NCBI RefSeq assembly: GCF_039904985.1
Contig: NZ_CP157005.1
Span: forward strand, 558,001-622,000
From: Methylomonas sp. AM2-LC
GTDB lineage: Bacteria; Pseudomonadota; Gammaproteobacteria; Methylococcales; Methylomonadaceae
Length of the DNA: 64,000 nt
Direction: 5' to 3'
Positions 1 through 9,183 of this stretch are shown in pieces. The translations under genes and the position numbers were made by a program. The notes under the pieces are model-generated. The model was not told where the DNA came from. It did no database searches and saw only the letters and a program-made list of their open reading frames with translations. Position 1 is the stretch's first letter. Every line of letters begins with the position of its first letter.

Positions 1-678
1 GGCATTTTGCTCTATTTGGGTTTCTATTCATTCATTCGCTGGTATGAAGGTGTCTACGGCTGGTCAGCTGGTTTAGACTCATTTGCACCAGAGTTTGAAA
101 CTTACTGGATGAACATGCTGTACATCGAACTAGTTGTTGAAGTTCTGTTGTTTGCAGGTATCAACGGTTATATCTGGAAAACTCGTGATCGTAAAGTGAT
201 GTCTATCACTCCACGTGAAGAGTTGAGAAGACATTTCACACATTGGATCTGGTTGGTTTGCTACGGCTGGGCTATCTACTGGGGTGCTTCTTACTTCACA
301 GAGCAAGATGGTACATGGCACCAAACGATCGTTCGTGATACTGACTTTACTCCAAGTCACATCATTGAGTTCTATTTGTCATACCCAATCTACATCATCA
401 CTGGTTCAGCTTCATTCATGTATGCAAAAACAAGACTGCCTACATACCATGAAGGTTTGCACCTGATGTATCTGATTGCAGTTATTGGTCCTTTCATGAT
501 TCTGCCTAACGTAGGTTTGAATGAGTGGGGTCACACTTTCTGGTTTATGGAAGAGTTGTTTGTTGCTCCATTGCATTACGGTTTCGTATTCTTTGGTTGG
601 GCTGCTCTGGCTGTAATGGGTGTGGTAAACACCGAAGTAATGGCAATTACCAAATTGCTGAAAAAAGATTTAGCTTAA
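1..678 (+). CDS. pmoC: Particulate methane monooxygenase subunit C (5' end outside window)
   Basis: Membrane subunit of pMMO, which oxidises methane to methanol in the intracytoplasmic membranes. The reading frame is open from base 1, so the start lies upstream; 225 C-terminal residues are visible. Both PmoC copper-ligand sets are present: D (307-309), H (319-321) and H (358-360) have the D-x3-H-x12-H spacing of the CuC site, and N (520-522), H (532-534) and H (574-576) have the N-x3-H-x13-H spacing of the CuD site. The C-terminal motifs GPFMILPNVG and NEWGHTFWF are near-invariant in the family. It is first in a pmoCAB operon, 116 bases before pmoA. The assignment rests on these motifs and on the pmoA and pmoB genes that follow. 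Confidence 0.98.
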   Translation, partial: GILLYLGFYSFIRWYEGVYGWSAGLDSFAPEFETYWMNMLYIELVVEVLLFAGINGYIWKTRDRKVMSITPREELRRHFTHWIWLVCYGWAIYWGASYFTEQDGTWHQTIVRDTDFTPSHIIEFYLSYPIYIITGSASFMYAKTRLPTYHEGLHLMYLIAVIGPFMILPNVGLNEWGHTFWFMEELFVAPLHYGFVFFGWAALAVMGVVNTEVMAITKLLKKDLA

Positions 679-715
679 TAAGCAAATCTATAAAAGTAAA
701 AATACTATCTCCTTT

Positions 716-741
716 CCTGCTCTGCTGTTAGGTAGAGTAGG
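716..741 (+). promoter_or_regulatory. Hairpin in the pmoC-pmoA spacer
   Basis: An 8-base stem (716-723 with 734-741, one G-U pair) closes a 10-base loop between pmoC and pmoA. No T-run follows, so it is not a clear terminator. Such spacer hairpins could set different mRNA stability for pmoC and pmoAB; that role is inferred. The pmoA ribosome-binding site (AGGAGGT, 782-788) lies further downstream. Confidence 0.4.
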
Positions 742-794
742 ATAAGAGAGAAGTTTAAAAAAAATATAATTTTAATTCTTTAGGAGGTAAGCTA

Positions 795-1544
795 ATGAGC
801 GCATCTCAATCAGCTGTACGTTCACGTGCGGAAGCGGTACAAGTTTCTCGTACGTTTGACTGGATGATTCTTTTTACACTGTTCACAGCGGTTCTGGGCG
901 GTTATCACATTCACTATATGTTGACTGGTGGTGACTGGGATTTCTGGACTGACTGGAAAGATAGACGTCTATGGGTAACTGTAGCACCTATCGTTTCAAT
1001 TACATTCCCTGCAGCTGTTCAAGCATGCTTGTGGTGGAGATACAGATTACCAATCGGCGCTAGTGTTGCTGTTGCTGGTCTTCTGTTAGGTGAGTGGATC
1101 AACAGATACATGAACTTCTGGGGTTGGACATATTTCCCAGTTAATATCTGCTTCCCATCTAACCTGTGGCCTGGTGCTATCGTTCTTGACGTTATTTTAA
1201 TGCTGGGTAACAGCATGACGTTGACTGCGGTTGTTGGTGGTTTGGCTTATGGTTTGTTGTTCTATCCTGGCAACTGGCCTATCATTGCTCCATTGCATGT
1301 TCCTGTTGAATACAATGGCATGATGATGACTCTGGCTGACTTACAAGGTTACCACTATGTTAGAACTGGTACACCTGAGTACATTCGTATGGTAGAGAAA
1401 GGTACATTAAGAACTTTCGGTAAAGACGTTGCTCCAGTATCAGCGTTCTTCTCTGGATTCGTTTCTATCATCATTTACTTCTTGTGGCATTTCTTCGGCA
1501 GATGGTTCGCTAAAACCGATTTCATCTCTGATGATGCAACCTAG
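795..1544 (+). CDS. pmoA: Particulate methane monooxygenase subunit A
   Basis: Integral membrane subunit of pMMO, the usual marker gene for methanotrophs. At 249 residues it has the normal length and is dominated by hydrophobic helices. The GDWDFW box encoded at 930-947 is the target of the common pmoA/amoA forward primer, and the family-typical EKGTLRTF segment lies near the C-terminus. The start is fixed by a consensus ribosome-binding site, AGGAGGT at 782-788, six bases before ATG. The sequence is of the type Ia methanotroph kind rather than AmoA. It is second in the pmoCAB operon, and 92 bases separate it from pmoB. A diverged paralogue, pxmA, lies at 48.5 kb. Confidence 0.98.
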   Translation: MSASQSAVRSRAEAVQVSRTFDWMILFTLFTAVLGGYHIHYMLTGGDWDFWTDWKDRRLWVTVAPIVSITFPAAVQACLWWRYRLPIGASVAVAGLLLGEWINRYMNFWGWTYFPVNICFPSNLWPGAIVLDVILMLGNSMTLTAVVGGLAYGLLFYPGNWPIIAPLHVPVEYNGMMMTLADLQGYHYVRTGTPEYIRMVEKGTLRTFGKDVAPVSAFFSGFVSIIIYFLWHFFGRWFAKTDFISDDAT

Positions 1545-1569
1545 TTGAAGGTTTGATTGAAAATGACAG

Positions 1570-1594
1570 CTGGCATATGCAGTACGAGTGCCAG
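1570..1594 (+). promoter_or_regulatory. Hairpin in the pmoA-pmoB spacer
   Basis: A perfect 6-base inverted repeat (CTGGCA 1570-1575, TGCCAG 1589-1594) with a 13-base loop lies in the spacer ahead of pmoB. It could form a small mRNA structure between the cistrons. No T-run follows. Function is unknown. Confidence 0.3.
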
Positions 1595-1636
1595 AAGATC
1601 TTAATTACAAGATTCTCTAGTAATAGAGGAGGGAAT

Positions 1637-2881
1637 ATGAAAATAATAAAAGACAAAGTTGCTAAACTGTCCTTTGTCGCACTGCTGATCACTTTGACAG
1701 CAGCGATGTTCTATGCTCCAACAGCATCTGCTCATGGTGAAAAGTCACAGGCTGCGTTTATGCGTATGCGTACTATTCACTGGTTTGACCTGAACTGGTC
1801 AAAAGAAGAAGTTGCTATTAATGACACAATGACAATTGGCGGCAAATTCCTGGTTTTCGCAGGATGGCCTGAAACTGTTGATAAACCAGAAATCTCGTTC
1901 TTGAACGTTGGTATTCCTGGTCCTGTGTTTATTCGTGCCGGTTCTTGGATCGGTGGTCAATTGGTACCACGTTCAGTTTCTTTGGAACTGGGCGAAGTTT
2001 ATGAGTTCAAAGTTCTGCTGAAAGCACGTCGTCCAGGCGACTGGCACGTTCACGCTATGATGAACGTCAAAGGCGGTGGTCCAATTATTGGTCCAGGTAA
2101 ATGGGTAACCATTACTGGTTCAATGAGCGAATTCGTTAACCCAGTAACTACATTGACAGGTCAAACAATTGATCTGGAACATTATGGTCTGGATAACGTC
2201 TACTTCTGGCATGCTCTGTGGTATGCAATTGGTTTAGCTTGGTTGGGTTACTGGATCAAAAAACCATTGTTCGTTCCACGTCACATCGCTGTGAGCACTG
2301 GTAAAGCTGATACATTAATCACTCCAACTGACAGAAAAGTTGGTATTTTGTTCGGTGTTGGTACATTGGTAATCGTTGCTGCTTCTATGGGCACAACCAA
2401 TGATAAATATCCTGTAACTACTCCTCTGCAAGCAGGTTTGTTACGTGGTATGAAAACATATCAAATGCCAGAACAAACTGTTACTGTTAAAGTTGATGAT
2501 GCAACTTATCGTGTACCAGGCCGTGCAATGCAAATGACCTTGACTATTACAAACAATGGTGATTCACCAGTTCGTTTGGGCGAGTTCAACACTGCTGGCG
2601 TTCGTTTCTTGGATCCTGCGGTTCATGTTGACGAATCTGGTTACCCAGATGACTTGTTGGCAGAAGAAGGTTTAACTGTTAGCGACAACAGCCCATTGGC
2701 TCCAGGTGAGTCACGTACTGTTGAAGTTACAGCTTCTGACGCTGCATGGGAAGTATATCGTCTTGCTGACTTGATATACGATCCAGATAGCCGTTTTGCT
2801 GGTCTGTTGTTCTTCTGGGATGCTAATGGCAATCGTCAATTGGTAACAATTGATGCTCCATTAATTCCAACTTTCATCTAA
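1637..2881 (+). CDS. pmoB: Particulate methane monooxygenase subunit B
   Basis: Periplasmic copper-binding subunit of pMMO with two cupredoxin-like domains joined by two membrane helices. The frame is open from 1553, but ATG 1637 is the start: GAGGAGGG (1626-1633) precedes it and a signal peptide follows, ending TASA before His33. With this start the protein has 414 residues, and His33, His137 and His139 fall exactly at the copper-site numbering known from Methylococcus capsulatus. His48 is present, while position 72 is Leu, so the bis-His site seen in M. capsulatus is not complete here. Membrane helices lie at about residues 185-205 and 235-255. It is the last gene of the operon and is followed by a strong terminator. 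Confidence 0.98.
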   Translation: MKIIKDKVAKLSFVALLITLTAAMFYAPTASAHGEKSQAAFMRMRTIHWFDLNWSKEEVAINDTMTIGGKFLVFAGWPETVDKPEISFLNVGIPGPVFIRAGSWIGGQLVPRSVSLELGEVYEFKVLLKARRPGDWHVHAMMNVKGGGPIIGPGKWVTITGSMSEFVNPVTTLTGQTIDLEHYGLDNVYFWHALWYAIGLAWLGYWIKKPLFVPRHIAVSTGKADTLITPTDRKVGILFGVGTLVIVAASMGTTNDKYPVTTPLQAGLLRGMKTYQMPEQTVTVKVDDATYRVPGRAMQMTLTITNNGDSPVRLGEFNTAGVRFLDPAVHVDESGYPDDLLAEEGLTVSDNSPLAPGESRTVEVTASDAAWEVYRLADLIYDPDSRFAGLLFFWDANGNRQLVTIDAPLIPTFI

Positions 2882-2920
2882 TGAAAGTATTCTAAGCGCT
2901 TTAGCTTAGAATAAGGAGTT

Positions 2921-2959
2921 AAAAACCCCTGCTATCGTGAGGTAGCGGGGGTTTTTTTT
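2921..2959 (+). terminator. Rho-independent terminator of pmoCAB
   Basis: A 12-base stem (2925-2936 with 2941-2952, including G-U pairs) closes a GTGA tetraloop and is followed by eight T's (2952-2959). It lies 40 bases after the pmoB stop codon and should end the pmo transcript, so the copper-related genes downstream need their own promoter or read-through. Confidence 0.93.
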
Positions 2960-3026
2960 AGGTTACGATTATTGTTTTAAAAGCAGAAAATGCTTATAAA
3001 TTTAGTATCAAAAGAAGAGTAAAAAA

Positions 3027-3425
3027 ATGAAGAAAATTCTAATCTATATCACCTTATTGATATTAGTAGGTTGTGCAGAAAAACAAGAATATGAACAAGC
3101 TGTTGTAGAACAGATGAAACAGGAAAAAGATATAAAGGATTATAAAATAGAGCCAGAGGAAATGGCAAAATGCGTTGTGCAAACAACCGCCAACAATATG
3201 CCAGGTTTATTTACGGCTGATCCTACAAGGTTAAACGCATATAAAAATTATACAAAAATGCTTAAACTGAATAGCAGTAGCGATCCTAAAAAAACATTAG
3301 AAGAACTAAGAACGGATTTCGGAGATGCCAAAAAATTAGCCGATGCACATGCAAATTACACTGAAAGTGTGCTTAACTGCATGTCAGGCTTAGTAACTAG
3401 TGATGAAAAAGAATTGGTAAAATAA
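3027..3425 (+). CDS. Small predicted lipoprotein downstream of pmoCAB
   Basis: 132 residues, family not recognised. The N-terminus is a lipoprotein signal: hydrophobic residues 5-13 followed by the lipobox LVGC with the acylated Cys at position 16. The mature part is charged and probably helical (KQEYEQAVVEQMKQEKD). It holds two further cysteines, one in MAKCVV and one in LNCMSG. The start at ATG 3027 has AGAAGAG 8 bases upstream. It lies between the pmo terminator and copC, so a role in pMMO maturation or copper handling is possible, but only from position. Confidence 0.75.
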   Translation: MKKILIYITLLILVGCAEKQEYEQAVVEQMKQEKDIKDYKIEPEEMAKCVVQTTANNMPGLFTADPTRLNAYKNYTKMLKLNSSSDPKKTLEELRTDFGDAKKLADAHANYTESVLNCMSGLVTSDEKELVK

Positions 3426-3602
3426 AGTTGTAAATAGTGCGAGCAATGCAGGTTTAGTGATAAGCACGTATTATAAATAACCATAATGGCGTATAAGAAG
3501 CCATAATTTATGAGCATAAAACAATACTAGCTAAAATGAATTTTTGCTATAAAGAATTATTTAGCGTATTACTAAATTGATTTTGATACTCGAGAGGTGA
3601 AA

Positions 3603-3980
3603 ATGTCTAAATTGACTATAAAAAAAATAATAAAGCCAGTTATTATATTGTGTATGTTGTTTACTCCAATTGCGGCCATGGCACATGCAATTTTGGTAAA
3701 GTCTCAGCCAGCAAAAGACGAAGTGTTGGCACAGGCACCCAAACAAATTGATTTATGGTTTAACGATGCAGTGCGTGGTGAATATAAAGCCTTAGCGGTA
3801 ATAGATAGTAATGGTAAACGCGTTGATAATCACGATGTTGAGCAGAGTATAACTGATGGCTCAAACATACATGCTACAGTGCAAAGTCTAATCCCAGGTG
3901 TGTATACGGTACGTTATAGAGTGGTATCTGAAGATACGCATATCGTTACAGGAAAGTTTGATTTTACAGTGAAACCTTAA
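3603..3980 (+). CDS. copC: CopC-type periplasmic copper-binding protein
   Basis: About 125 residues, the usual CopC size. A signal peptide ends AAMA, leaving a mature N-terminal His, the first Cu(II) ligand in CopC proteins. The C-terminal EDTHIVTGKFDFTV segment supplies the D-x-H pair that completes that site. The beta-sandwich pattern (HAILVKSQPA at the start, YRVVSEDTH near the end) is typical. GTG 3597 would also open the frame, but GAGAGG at 3592-3597 places a ribosome-binding site five bases before ATG 3603, which I prefer. A copC gene near pmo/amo operons is common in methane and ammonia oxidisers. No copD follows. Confidence 0.9.
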   Translation: MSKLTIKKIIKPVIILCMLFTPIAAMAHAILVKSQPAKDEVLAQAPKQIDLWFNDAVRGEYKALAVIDSNGKRVDNHDVEQSITDGSNIHATVQSLIPGVYTVRYRVVSEDTHIVTGKFDFTVKP

Positions 3981-4012
3981 ACAGCAATAAGGGCCAAATT
4001 AGTTATTAATAT

Positions 4013-4690
4013 ATGAAAATAAATTATAAGTTATTGCGTATCCAGATATTAATTAGTTGCTTACTAATATTATCCGCATGTGAAAAACTAGGGATCAATA
4101 CAAATAAAACGAATGCCCTTGGTAATAGACCTGACTTAGATTGTATTATTGCAAACGATTTTTATGCAGTACATTTCAGTTCCTATATTCAGCCAGTAAA
4201 AGGCGAACCTGTGGGAGATACAAAAGCAGCGTTTGTGCCCTATTGTCAAAAAATACCTCACGCCGGTAGAATGTTTTTTACTGCTGATCTTATTGATCGA
4301 GATATACGTACAACGCCTATTGGTATTCGCTTAGTTGAAGTTGAAAAAACAACAGAAAAAGCACCAAATGACTATCGGGTAATACGTACCGTAGTAGATT
4401 TACCCGCTAAGTTATATCCAAGAGGTGCGGTAGAAGCACAAGCTGATATTGATAAGAATGGTGATTACCAACTGATTTTATTAATTGGAGATGCAATCGA
4501 AGATGATGATAAATTTAAAATATCTTTAGAAGTTGGTGTCGATCCAAATGCGTTACCTGTCTATTGGATAATAGTGTCAGGTGCTAGTTTATTGATAATT
4601 ATCGTAATCTTTACTTTGATTTATCGTAAAAAAAATAAACACAAAGCAATTAATATAGAAAATAAGCAAAATAGTGACAAAATTGAGTAA
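4013..4690 (+). CDS. Lipoprotein with C-terminal membrane helix, Cys/His/Cys family
   Basis: 225 residues. The lipobox LSAC places the acylated Cys at 23. A periplasmic domain of about 150 residues follows, then one membrane helix at roughly 185-205 with a Lys-rich cytoplasmic tail. Conserved-looking positions are C44, H54, Y58 and C78, then a D92/D95/R99 pattern. The same pattern occurs in the protein encoded at 10180-10773, so the two look like distant paralogues. The layout (signal, periplasmic domain, C-terminal helix, next to pmo and copC) recalls the AmoD/AmoE/PmoD group of operon-linked proteins; that link is inferred and not proven by motif. It probably acts in pMMO copper supply or assembly. 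It lies 32 bases after copC, so the two are likely cotranscribed. Confidence 0.75.
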   Translation: MKINYKLLRIQILISCLLILSACEKLGINTNKTNALGNRPDLDCIIANDFYAVHFSSYIQPVKGEPVGDTKAAFVPYCQKIPHAGRMFFTADLIDRDIRTTPIGIRLVEVEKTTEKAPNDYRVIRTVVDLPAKLYPRGAVEAQADIDKNGDYQLILLIGDAIEDDDKFKISLEVGVDPNALPVYWIIVSGASLLIIIVIFTLIYRKKNKHKAINIENKQNSDKIE

Positions 4691-4853
4691 ATAGAGACGC
4701 TATTGATTGTGTTAAAAAGAAATTTTAATAGTTTTTCAAATAAAGAGAATCAAACAGTCATTATTATTGTTATTTTCAGTCCTAGTTAAGCACCCAATAT
4801 AGCTTTATTGAAGTGCATAAAGCTTAATCGTGGCACAAAACAGCATTTGCGGC

Positions 4854-4878
4854 AGTCCAGTTAGTGATTGACTGGACT
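4854..4878. other. Inverted repeat between convergent genes
   Basis: A perfect 8-base stem, AGTCCAGT (4854-4861) with ACTGGACT (4871-4878), closes a 9-base loop between the convergent lipoprotein gene and valS. It may act as a terminator for either side, but there is no adjacent T-run on either strand. Confidence 0.4.
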
Positions 4879-4938
4879 ACGCAAACGTTGTGTTAAAACA
4901 ATAACTGAGAGATGCTAATCTTATTTAATTATCACCAT

Positions 4939-7746
4939 TCAAAGCAATTTTATTTTAGTTTGTTGGTTTATCAGATTATTTAAAGTTGACATATAATCAG
5001 CCAGTTTTTCTCGTTCTTTAACAATAACTTCGGGTGGTGCTTTATCAACAAACGCAGGATTATTCAGTTTGCCTTCAATACGAGGTAATTCTTTTTCAAT
5101 ACGTTGAATTTCTTTATCTAGACGTGCTAATTCAGCTGATTTGTCAATCAGACCTGCCATAGGAATTAGGATTTTTAAATCACCAACTAAAGCAATAGCA
5201 GATTCTGGGGCAATATCTTCATTGGTTAACCATGTAATGCTTTCTAGTCGGCCAAGTTTTAAAAGGTAAGTCAAGCTGTTAGATATACATTGTCTATCAT
5301 TGGCAGAGCCATCTTGTAGTAGTACATTTAATGGTTTACTAGGCGCAATATTCATTTCTCCACGGATTCGGCGTATGCCAAGAATAAAAGCCATAAACCA
5401 TTCAGTCTCATTGATGGCCGCTGTATTAATGAGATCGGCATCACTGACAGGATAGGGTTGTAGCATAATTGTGGCAGCCGTAATACCCGTCATAGGGGCA
5501 ACACGTTGCCAAATTTCTTCGGTAATGAATGGCATAATTGGATGCGCGAGGCGTAAAACCGTTTCAAGAACTTTTAATAAGGTTTGTCGCGTACCCCGTT
5601 GTAAAGCTTCATCTTCAGACTGTAAAGAAATTTTAGCCAATTCAAGATACCAATCACAGTATTCATTCCAAGTGAAATCATAAATTGATTGTGCTGCTAG
5701 ATCAAAACGATAATGATCAATAGCATCTGTAGTGGTTGCTATGACTTGATGTAAACGCGAAATGATCCATAAATCCACTGCGCTATAGCTACAATCAATG
5801 CAGCCCAGACCGTTGTCTTGCTCTTCGGTGTTCATCAGCACAAAACGTGCGGCGTTCCATAATTTATTACAGAAGTTACGATAACCTTCAGTACGCGCAA
5901 GATCAAAACGAATGTCACGGCCTGTGGAAGCCAGTGAGGCAAAAGTGAAACGTAAGGCATCCGTACCAAATGAAGGAATACCATCAGGAAATTGTTTACG
6001 AGTAGCCTGTTCTACTTTTTGGGCAAGATGGGGTTGCATCATGCCAGAAATTCGTTTGTCTATTAAAGACTGTAAATCAATTCCATCAATAATATCGATT
6101 GGATCAAGGACATTACCTTTAGATTTTGACATTTTTTGGCCTTCAGCATCTCGAACCAGACCGTGAATGTACACTTCTCGAAAAGGCACCTCGCCTTGGA
6201 ATTTTAAACCCATCATAATCATGCGGGCTACCCAGAAGAAAATAATATCAAAGCCAGTGACCAGTACACTGGTTGGGTAATGTTGAGCTAGTTCAGGGGT
6301 TTTGTCTGGCCAACCTAATGTTGAAAATGGCCAAAGAGCGGAAGAAAACCAAGTATCAAGCACATCCTGATCTTGAGTCAAAGCATACTCAGCTGGTAAT
6401 GCATGTTTTATACGAATGTCTGCTTCAGATACGCCCACATAAATATTACCAATATCGTCATACCAAGCAGGAATTCGATGTCCCCACCAAATTTGCCTTG
6501 ATATACACCAGTCTTGAATATTACGCATCCATTCGAAATATGTATTCTTCCAATTATCAGGTACAAATTTGATAGCACCAGATTCAACTGCATCAATGGC
6601 TGGTTTGGCTAAAGGAGCAACTTTAACATACCATTGATTAGTCAAAAAAGGTTCAATGACGGCTCCAGATCTATCACCGCGGGGCACCATCAGTTTGTGA
6701 TCGGCAATTTTTTCTAATAATCCTAAGGCCTCTAAATCAGCCACAATGAGCTTTCTGGCTACAAAGCGATCCAGACCTACATAGGTGGCAGGGATAAGCG
6801 TATATTCATCGTTATTGTCTCTAATAGCAGCGTCGAGGGTGAAGATATTAATCAGACCACCATGAGGTAAATCAACGATAGCGCTTATATGCTTGTGTCT
6901 TGTCCAAACTTCATAATCATTGAAGTCATGAGCCGGTGTAATTTTGACGCAACCAGTACCAAACTCAGGGTCGACATATTCGTCAGCAATAATTGGAATG
7001 CGTCGTCCAGTGAGGGGTAAGTCTACAAATTCTCCAAGTAAATGTTGGTAGCGCTCATCATTGGGGTTAACCGCAACAGCAGCATCACCAAGCAAAGTTT
7101 CTGGTCGAGTAGTGGCAACCTGAAGATAGCCCTTTCCATTACTTAAAGGGTAACGCATATACCACATAAAGCCATTTTCTTCTTCAGAAAGTACCTCAAG
7201 ATCAGAAACTGCAGTATGTAAAATAGGGTCCCAATTTACCAAACGTTTACCACGATAAATTAAACCTTCTTCATACAGTTTAATGAACACTTCCTGTACA
7301 GCTTTGGACATACCCTCATCCATGGTAAAGCGTTCGCGATCCCAATCCAGAGAAGAGCCCATTCGGCGTAATTGTTTAGTGATGGTGCCGCCAGATTGTT
7401 CTTTCCATTCCCAAATTTTTTCAATAAACGCTTCACGTCCATAGTCATGACGTGATTTACCCTCAGCATTGATTAAGCGCTCAACAACCATTTGTGTAGC
7501 AATACCTGCATGGTCCGTTCCAGCTTGCCATAAAGTATTGTAACCTTTCATACGATGATAACGACTGAGGGCATCCATTATGGTATCCTGAAATGCATGG
7601 CCCATATGTAAGCTGCCAGTTACATTGGGTGGTGGGATCATTATGCAATAGGACGGGCCTTGTCTATTAGCAGCAAAATAGCCGCTCGCTTCCCAAATAT
7701 GGTACCAGCGTTGTTCTATGGTATGTGGGGAATAGGTTTTTTCCAT
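4939..7746 (-). CDS. valS: Valyl-tRNA synthetase
   Basis: Charges tRNA-Val with valine in the cytoplasm. 935 residues, normal for bacterial ValRS. The class I signature is seen at residues 38-50 ([13 protein letters not shown], the HIGH motif), with KMSKS at about 535-540 in [11 protein letters not shown]. The editing domain lies between them. The C-terminus ends in the ValRS coiled-coil arm ([19 protein letters not shown]). It is transcribed alone or with the downstream valS-side spacer; the next gene upstream on the same strand is far enough away (7793) to leave room for a promoter only within the membrane-protein gene end. Confidence 0.98.
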   Translation of the reverse strand: MEKTYSPHTIEQRWYHIWEASGYFAANRQGPSYCIMIPPPNVTGSLHMGHAFQDTIMDALSRYHRMKGYNTLWQAGTDHAGIATQMVVERLINAEGKSRHDYGREAFIEKIWEWKEQSGGTITKQLRRMGSSLDWDRERFTMDEGMSKAVQEVFIKLYEEGLIYRGKRLVNWDPILHTAVSDLEVLSEEENGFMWYMRYPLSNGKGYLQVATTRPETLLGDAAVAVNPNDERYQHLLGEFVDLPLTGRRIPIIADEYVDPEFGTGCVKITPAHDFNDYEVWTRHKHISAIVDLPHGGLINIFTLDAAIRDNNDEYTLIPATYVGLDRFVARKLIVADLEALGLLEKIADHKLMVPRGDRSGAVIEPFLTNQWYVKVAPLAKPAIDAVESGAIKFVPDNWKNTYFEWMRNIQDWCISRQIWWGHRIPAWYDDIGNIYVGVSEADIRIKHALPAEYALTQDQDVLDTWFSSALWPFSTLGWPDKTPELAQHYPTSVLVTGFDIIFFWVARMIMMGLKFQGEVPFREVYIHGLVRDAEGQKMSKSKGNVLDPIDIIDGIDLQSLIDKRISGMMQPHLAQKVEQATRKQFPDGIPSFGTDALRFTFASLASTGRDIRFDLARTEGYRNFCNKLWNAARFVLMNTEEQDNGLGCIDCSYSAVDLWIISRLHQVIATTTDAIDHYRFDLAAQSIYDFTWNEYCDWYLELAKISLQSEDEALQRGTRQTLLKVLETVLRLAHPIMPFITEEIWQRVAPMTGITAATIMLQPYPVSDADLINTAAINETEWFMAFILGIRRIRGEMNIAPSKPLNVLLQDGSANDRQCISNSLTYLLKLGRLESITWLTNEDIAPESAIALVGDLKILIPMAGLIDKSAELARLDKEIQRIEKELPRIEGKLNNPAFVDKAPPEVIVKEREKLADYMSTLNNLINQQTKIKLL

Positions 7747-7792
7747 GACAGTATCAGATAGGTAGATGAGCTAATTTAAGTGGGTTGAGTCG

Positions 7793-8569
7793 TTATTTGC
7801 TAGGCATACTATGCCCGTAACGCAAATAATAGGTCGTTTTTTCAATGGCAATCAAAACTGGGGTAGCGCCAGCAATAGCTACGGCATCCACCAGACAATA
7901 CCAAGCGGCTACGCCACTTGGCGGATTACCTTGCGGTAGCCTAGTGGCGGGGTCAATAGTGGCCCAAGCCCAAGTGCCGGCACTTGTACCTACTATCTCA
8001 AGCCATGAAGTGATGAAGAATGCACCCAAATAAACCATAGGTGATTTGCCTTTAAATAGATAAAGCAAAAATACGCCGAATAGTACAGCACCAATCAGGT
8101 CTTGACGTTGGCTAAAGCTGCTAATACCCCACAAAGTCCACAGGCTACAAATACAGACAACAAAAATGGCAATGTAGCGAGCGTGGCGTTGAAATAAGCC
8201 TGAGCGACCTAAAGCAACTGCGGTTAAATATACCAAACCATGCCCAGCAGGAACATAGGCGGGTAAATTACCAAAGCGGTAAATATAGCCGTGCATATAG
8301 ATAGAAGCAAAATATTCACCAATTACGGCAAAGGTAACTGCTACAGCAACCTGTGTGCGTACATATTTACATTCCTTGCGTAAAAAGGCTAATAGGAATA
8401 CCCAGCCGAAAAAAGCTAAGACATACTGCATGGCTTGTGGAGCAAATCCATCAGTAGTTAAGCAGATAGTGACCGTTACAAATGTAAATACAGCAATTCG
8501 ATAGTCGCGTGAACGATGGTCGGCAATGCTATCTTTTGGGGGGAAATGTGGTAAAGAGATAAAACTCAT
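7793..8569 (-). CDS. Unrecognised multi-spanning membrane protein
   Basis: About 258 residues from ATG 8569; the frame is open further upstream into yqaA (to 8716), so the exact start is uncertain, and no good ribosome-binding site is visible. At least six hydrophobic helices follow a charged N-terminus (PPKDSIADHRSRDYR). The second half is rich in Trp and small residues (SWLEIVGTSAGTWAWA, then a GNPPSGVAAW loop). I do not recognise the family. It lies just after yqaA on the same strand, so the two are probably cotranscribed. Confidence 0.65.
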   Translation of the reverse strand: MSFISLPHFPPKDSIADHRSRDYRIAVFTFVTVTICLTTDGFAPQAMQYVLAFFGWVFLLAFLRKECKYVRTQVAVAVTFAVIGEYFASIYMHGYIYRFGNLPAYVPAGHGLVYLTAVALGRSGLFQRHARYIAIFVVCICSLWTLWGISSFSQRQDLIGAVLFGVFLLYLFKGKSPMVYLGAFFITSWLEIVGTSAGTWAWATIDPATRLPQGNPPSGVAAWYCLVDAVAIAGATPVLIAIEKTTYYLRYGHSMPSK

Positions 8570-8615
8570 TTTCGCATTGGAAAAAGCTGAAATCATGACA
8601 ATAATCGCTGATATA

Positions 8616-9041
8616 TTATACGAATGCGTATGCAACTGCCAGATAACGTAAAACTTTACCAGAAAAAATAGCGATAAACGACGAAATAGGGGGTAGTTTG
8701 AGCCAGCCACCAGCAAAACACAGTCCGTCGCCGACTATGGGTAGCCATGAGAATAATAATACCCAACCGCCCCAGTGACGAACAGTATATAACGCTTTTT
8801 GTTGTCGAGAACTAAGCAGAGTTTCGGCTGGGTATTTTTTTGCTGCCCAGATGCCTATTCCCCACGTAGTAATTGCACCTAATGTGTTGCCTATACTAGC
8901 AATAATAACCAGTTCATAAATAGAGTTTGCTGATCGATTGATCATATAAGCCAAAATAACTTCCGATCCACCAGGCGCGATGGTGGAGGATATAAAAGCG
9001 CTTAAGAATAATCCAGTTAAGCCTAATGATTCGAACTGCAT
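8616..9041 (-). CDS. yqaA: YqaA-family inner-membrane protein (DedA/SNARE-associated superfamily)
   Basis: 141 residues, the size of E. coli YqaA (about 142). Shared YqaA landmarks are PGGSEVILAYM near the N-terminus, GNTLGAITTW, the SWLPIVGDGLCFAGGWL segment, and the C-terminal GKVLRYLAVAYA. It has four to five membrane helices and is thought to belong with the DedA-like transport proteins, though its own role is not established. The start at ATG 9041 lies only 15 bases after the terminator of the upstream gene, which leaves no room for a normal promoter between them. Confidence 0.88.
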   Translation of the reverse strand: MQFESLGLTGLFLSAFISSTIAPGGSEVILAYMINRSANSIYELVIIASIGNTLGAITTWGIGIWAAKKYPAETLLSSRQQKALYTVRHWGGWVLLFSWLPIVGDGLCFAGGWLKLPPISSFIAIFSGKVLRYLAVAYAFV

Positions 9042-9055
9042 ATTTCATTTCTCAT

Positions 9056-9090
9056 AAAAAGCCTCTGGAATTAGGCATTTCAGAGGCTTT
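9056..9090 (-). terminator. Rho-independent terminator after the cupredoxin gene
   Basis: Perfect 10-base stem (9058-9067 with 9081-9090) and a 13-base loop; on the minus strand it is followed by five T's (9056-9060). It lies about 95 bases after the stop of the cupredoxin gene and directly before yqaA. Confidence 0.88.
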
Positions 9091-9183
9091 AGATAATGCT
9101 TAACTTAAATAGTAAGGGTGAAATAGAAATCGGCTTAACTTTATTTATAGTGAGTTACAAGTATAACTGTATAGGTTAAGCTT

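Noticed and set aside
1553-1636. Upstream extension of the pmoB frame
   Set aside because: A consensus ribosome-binding site and signal peptide at 1637, and exact agreement of His33/137/139 numbering, fix the later start.
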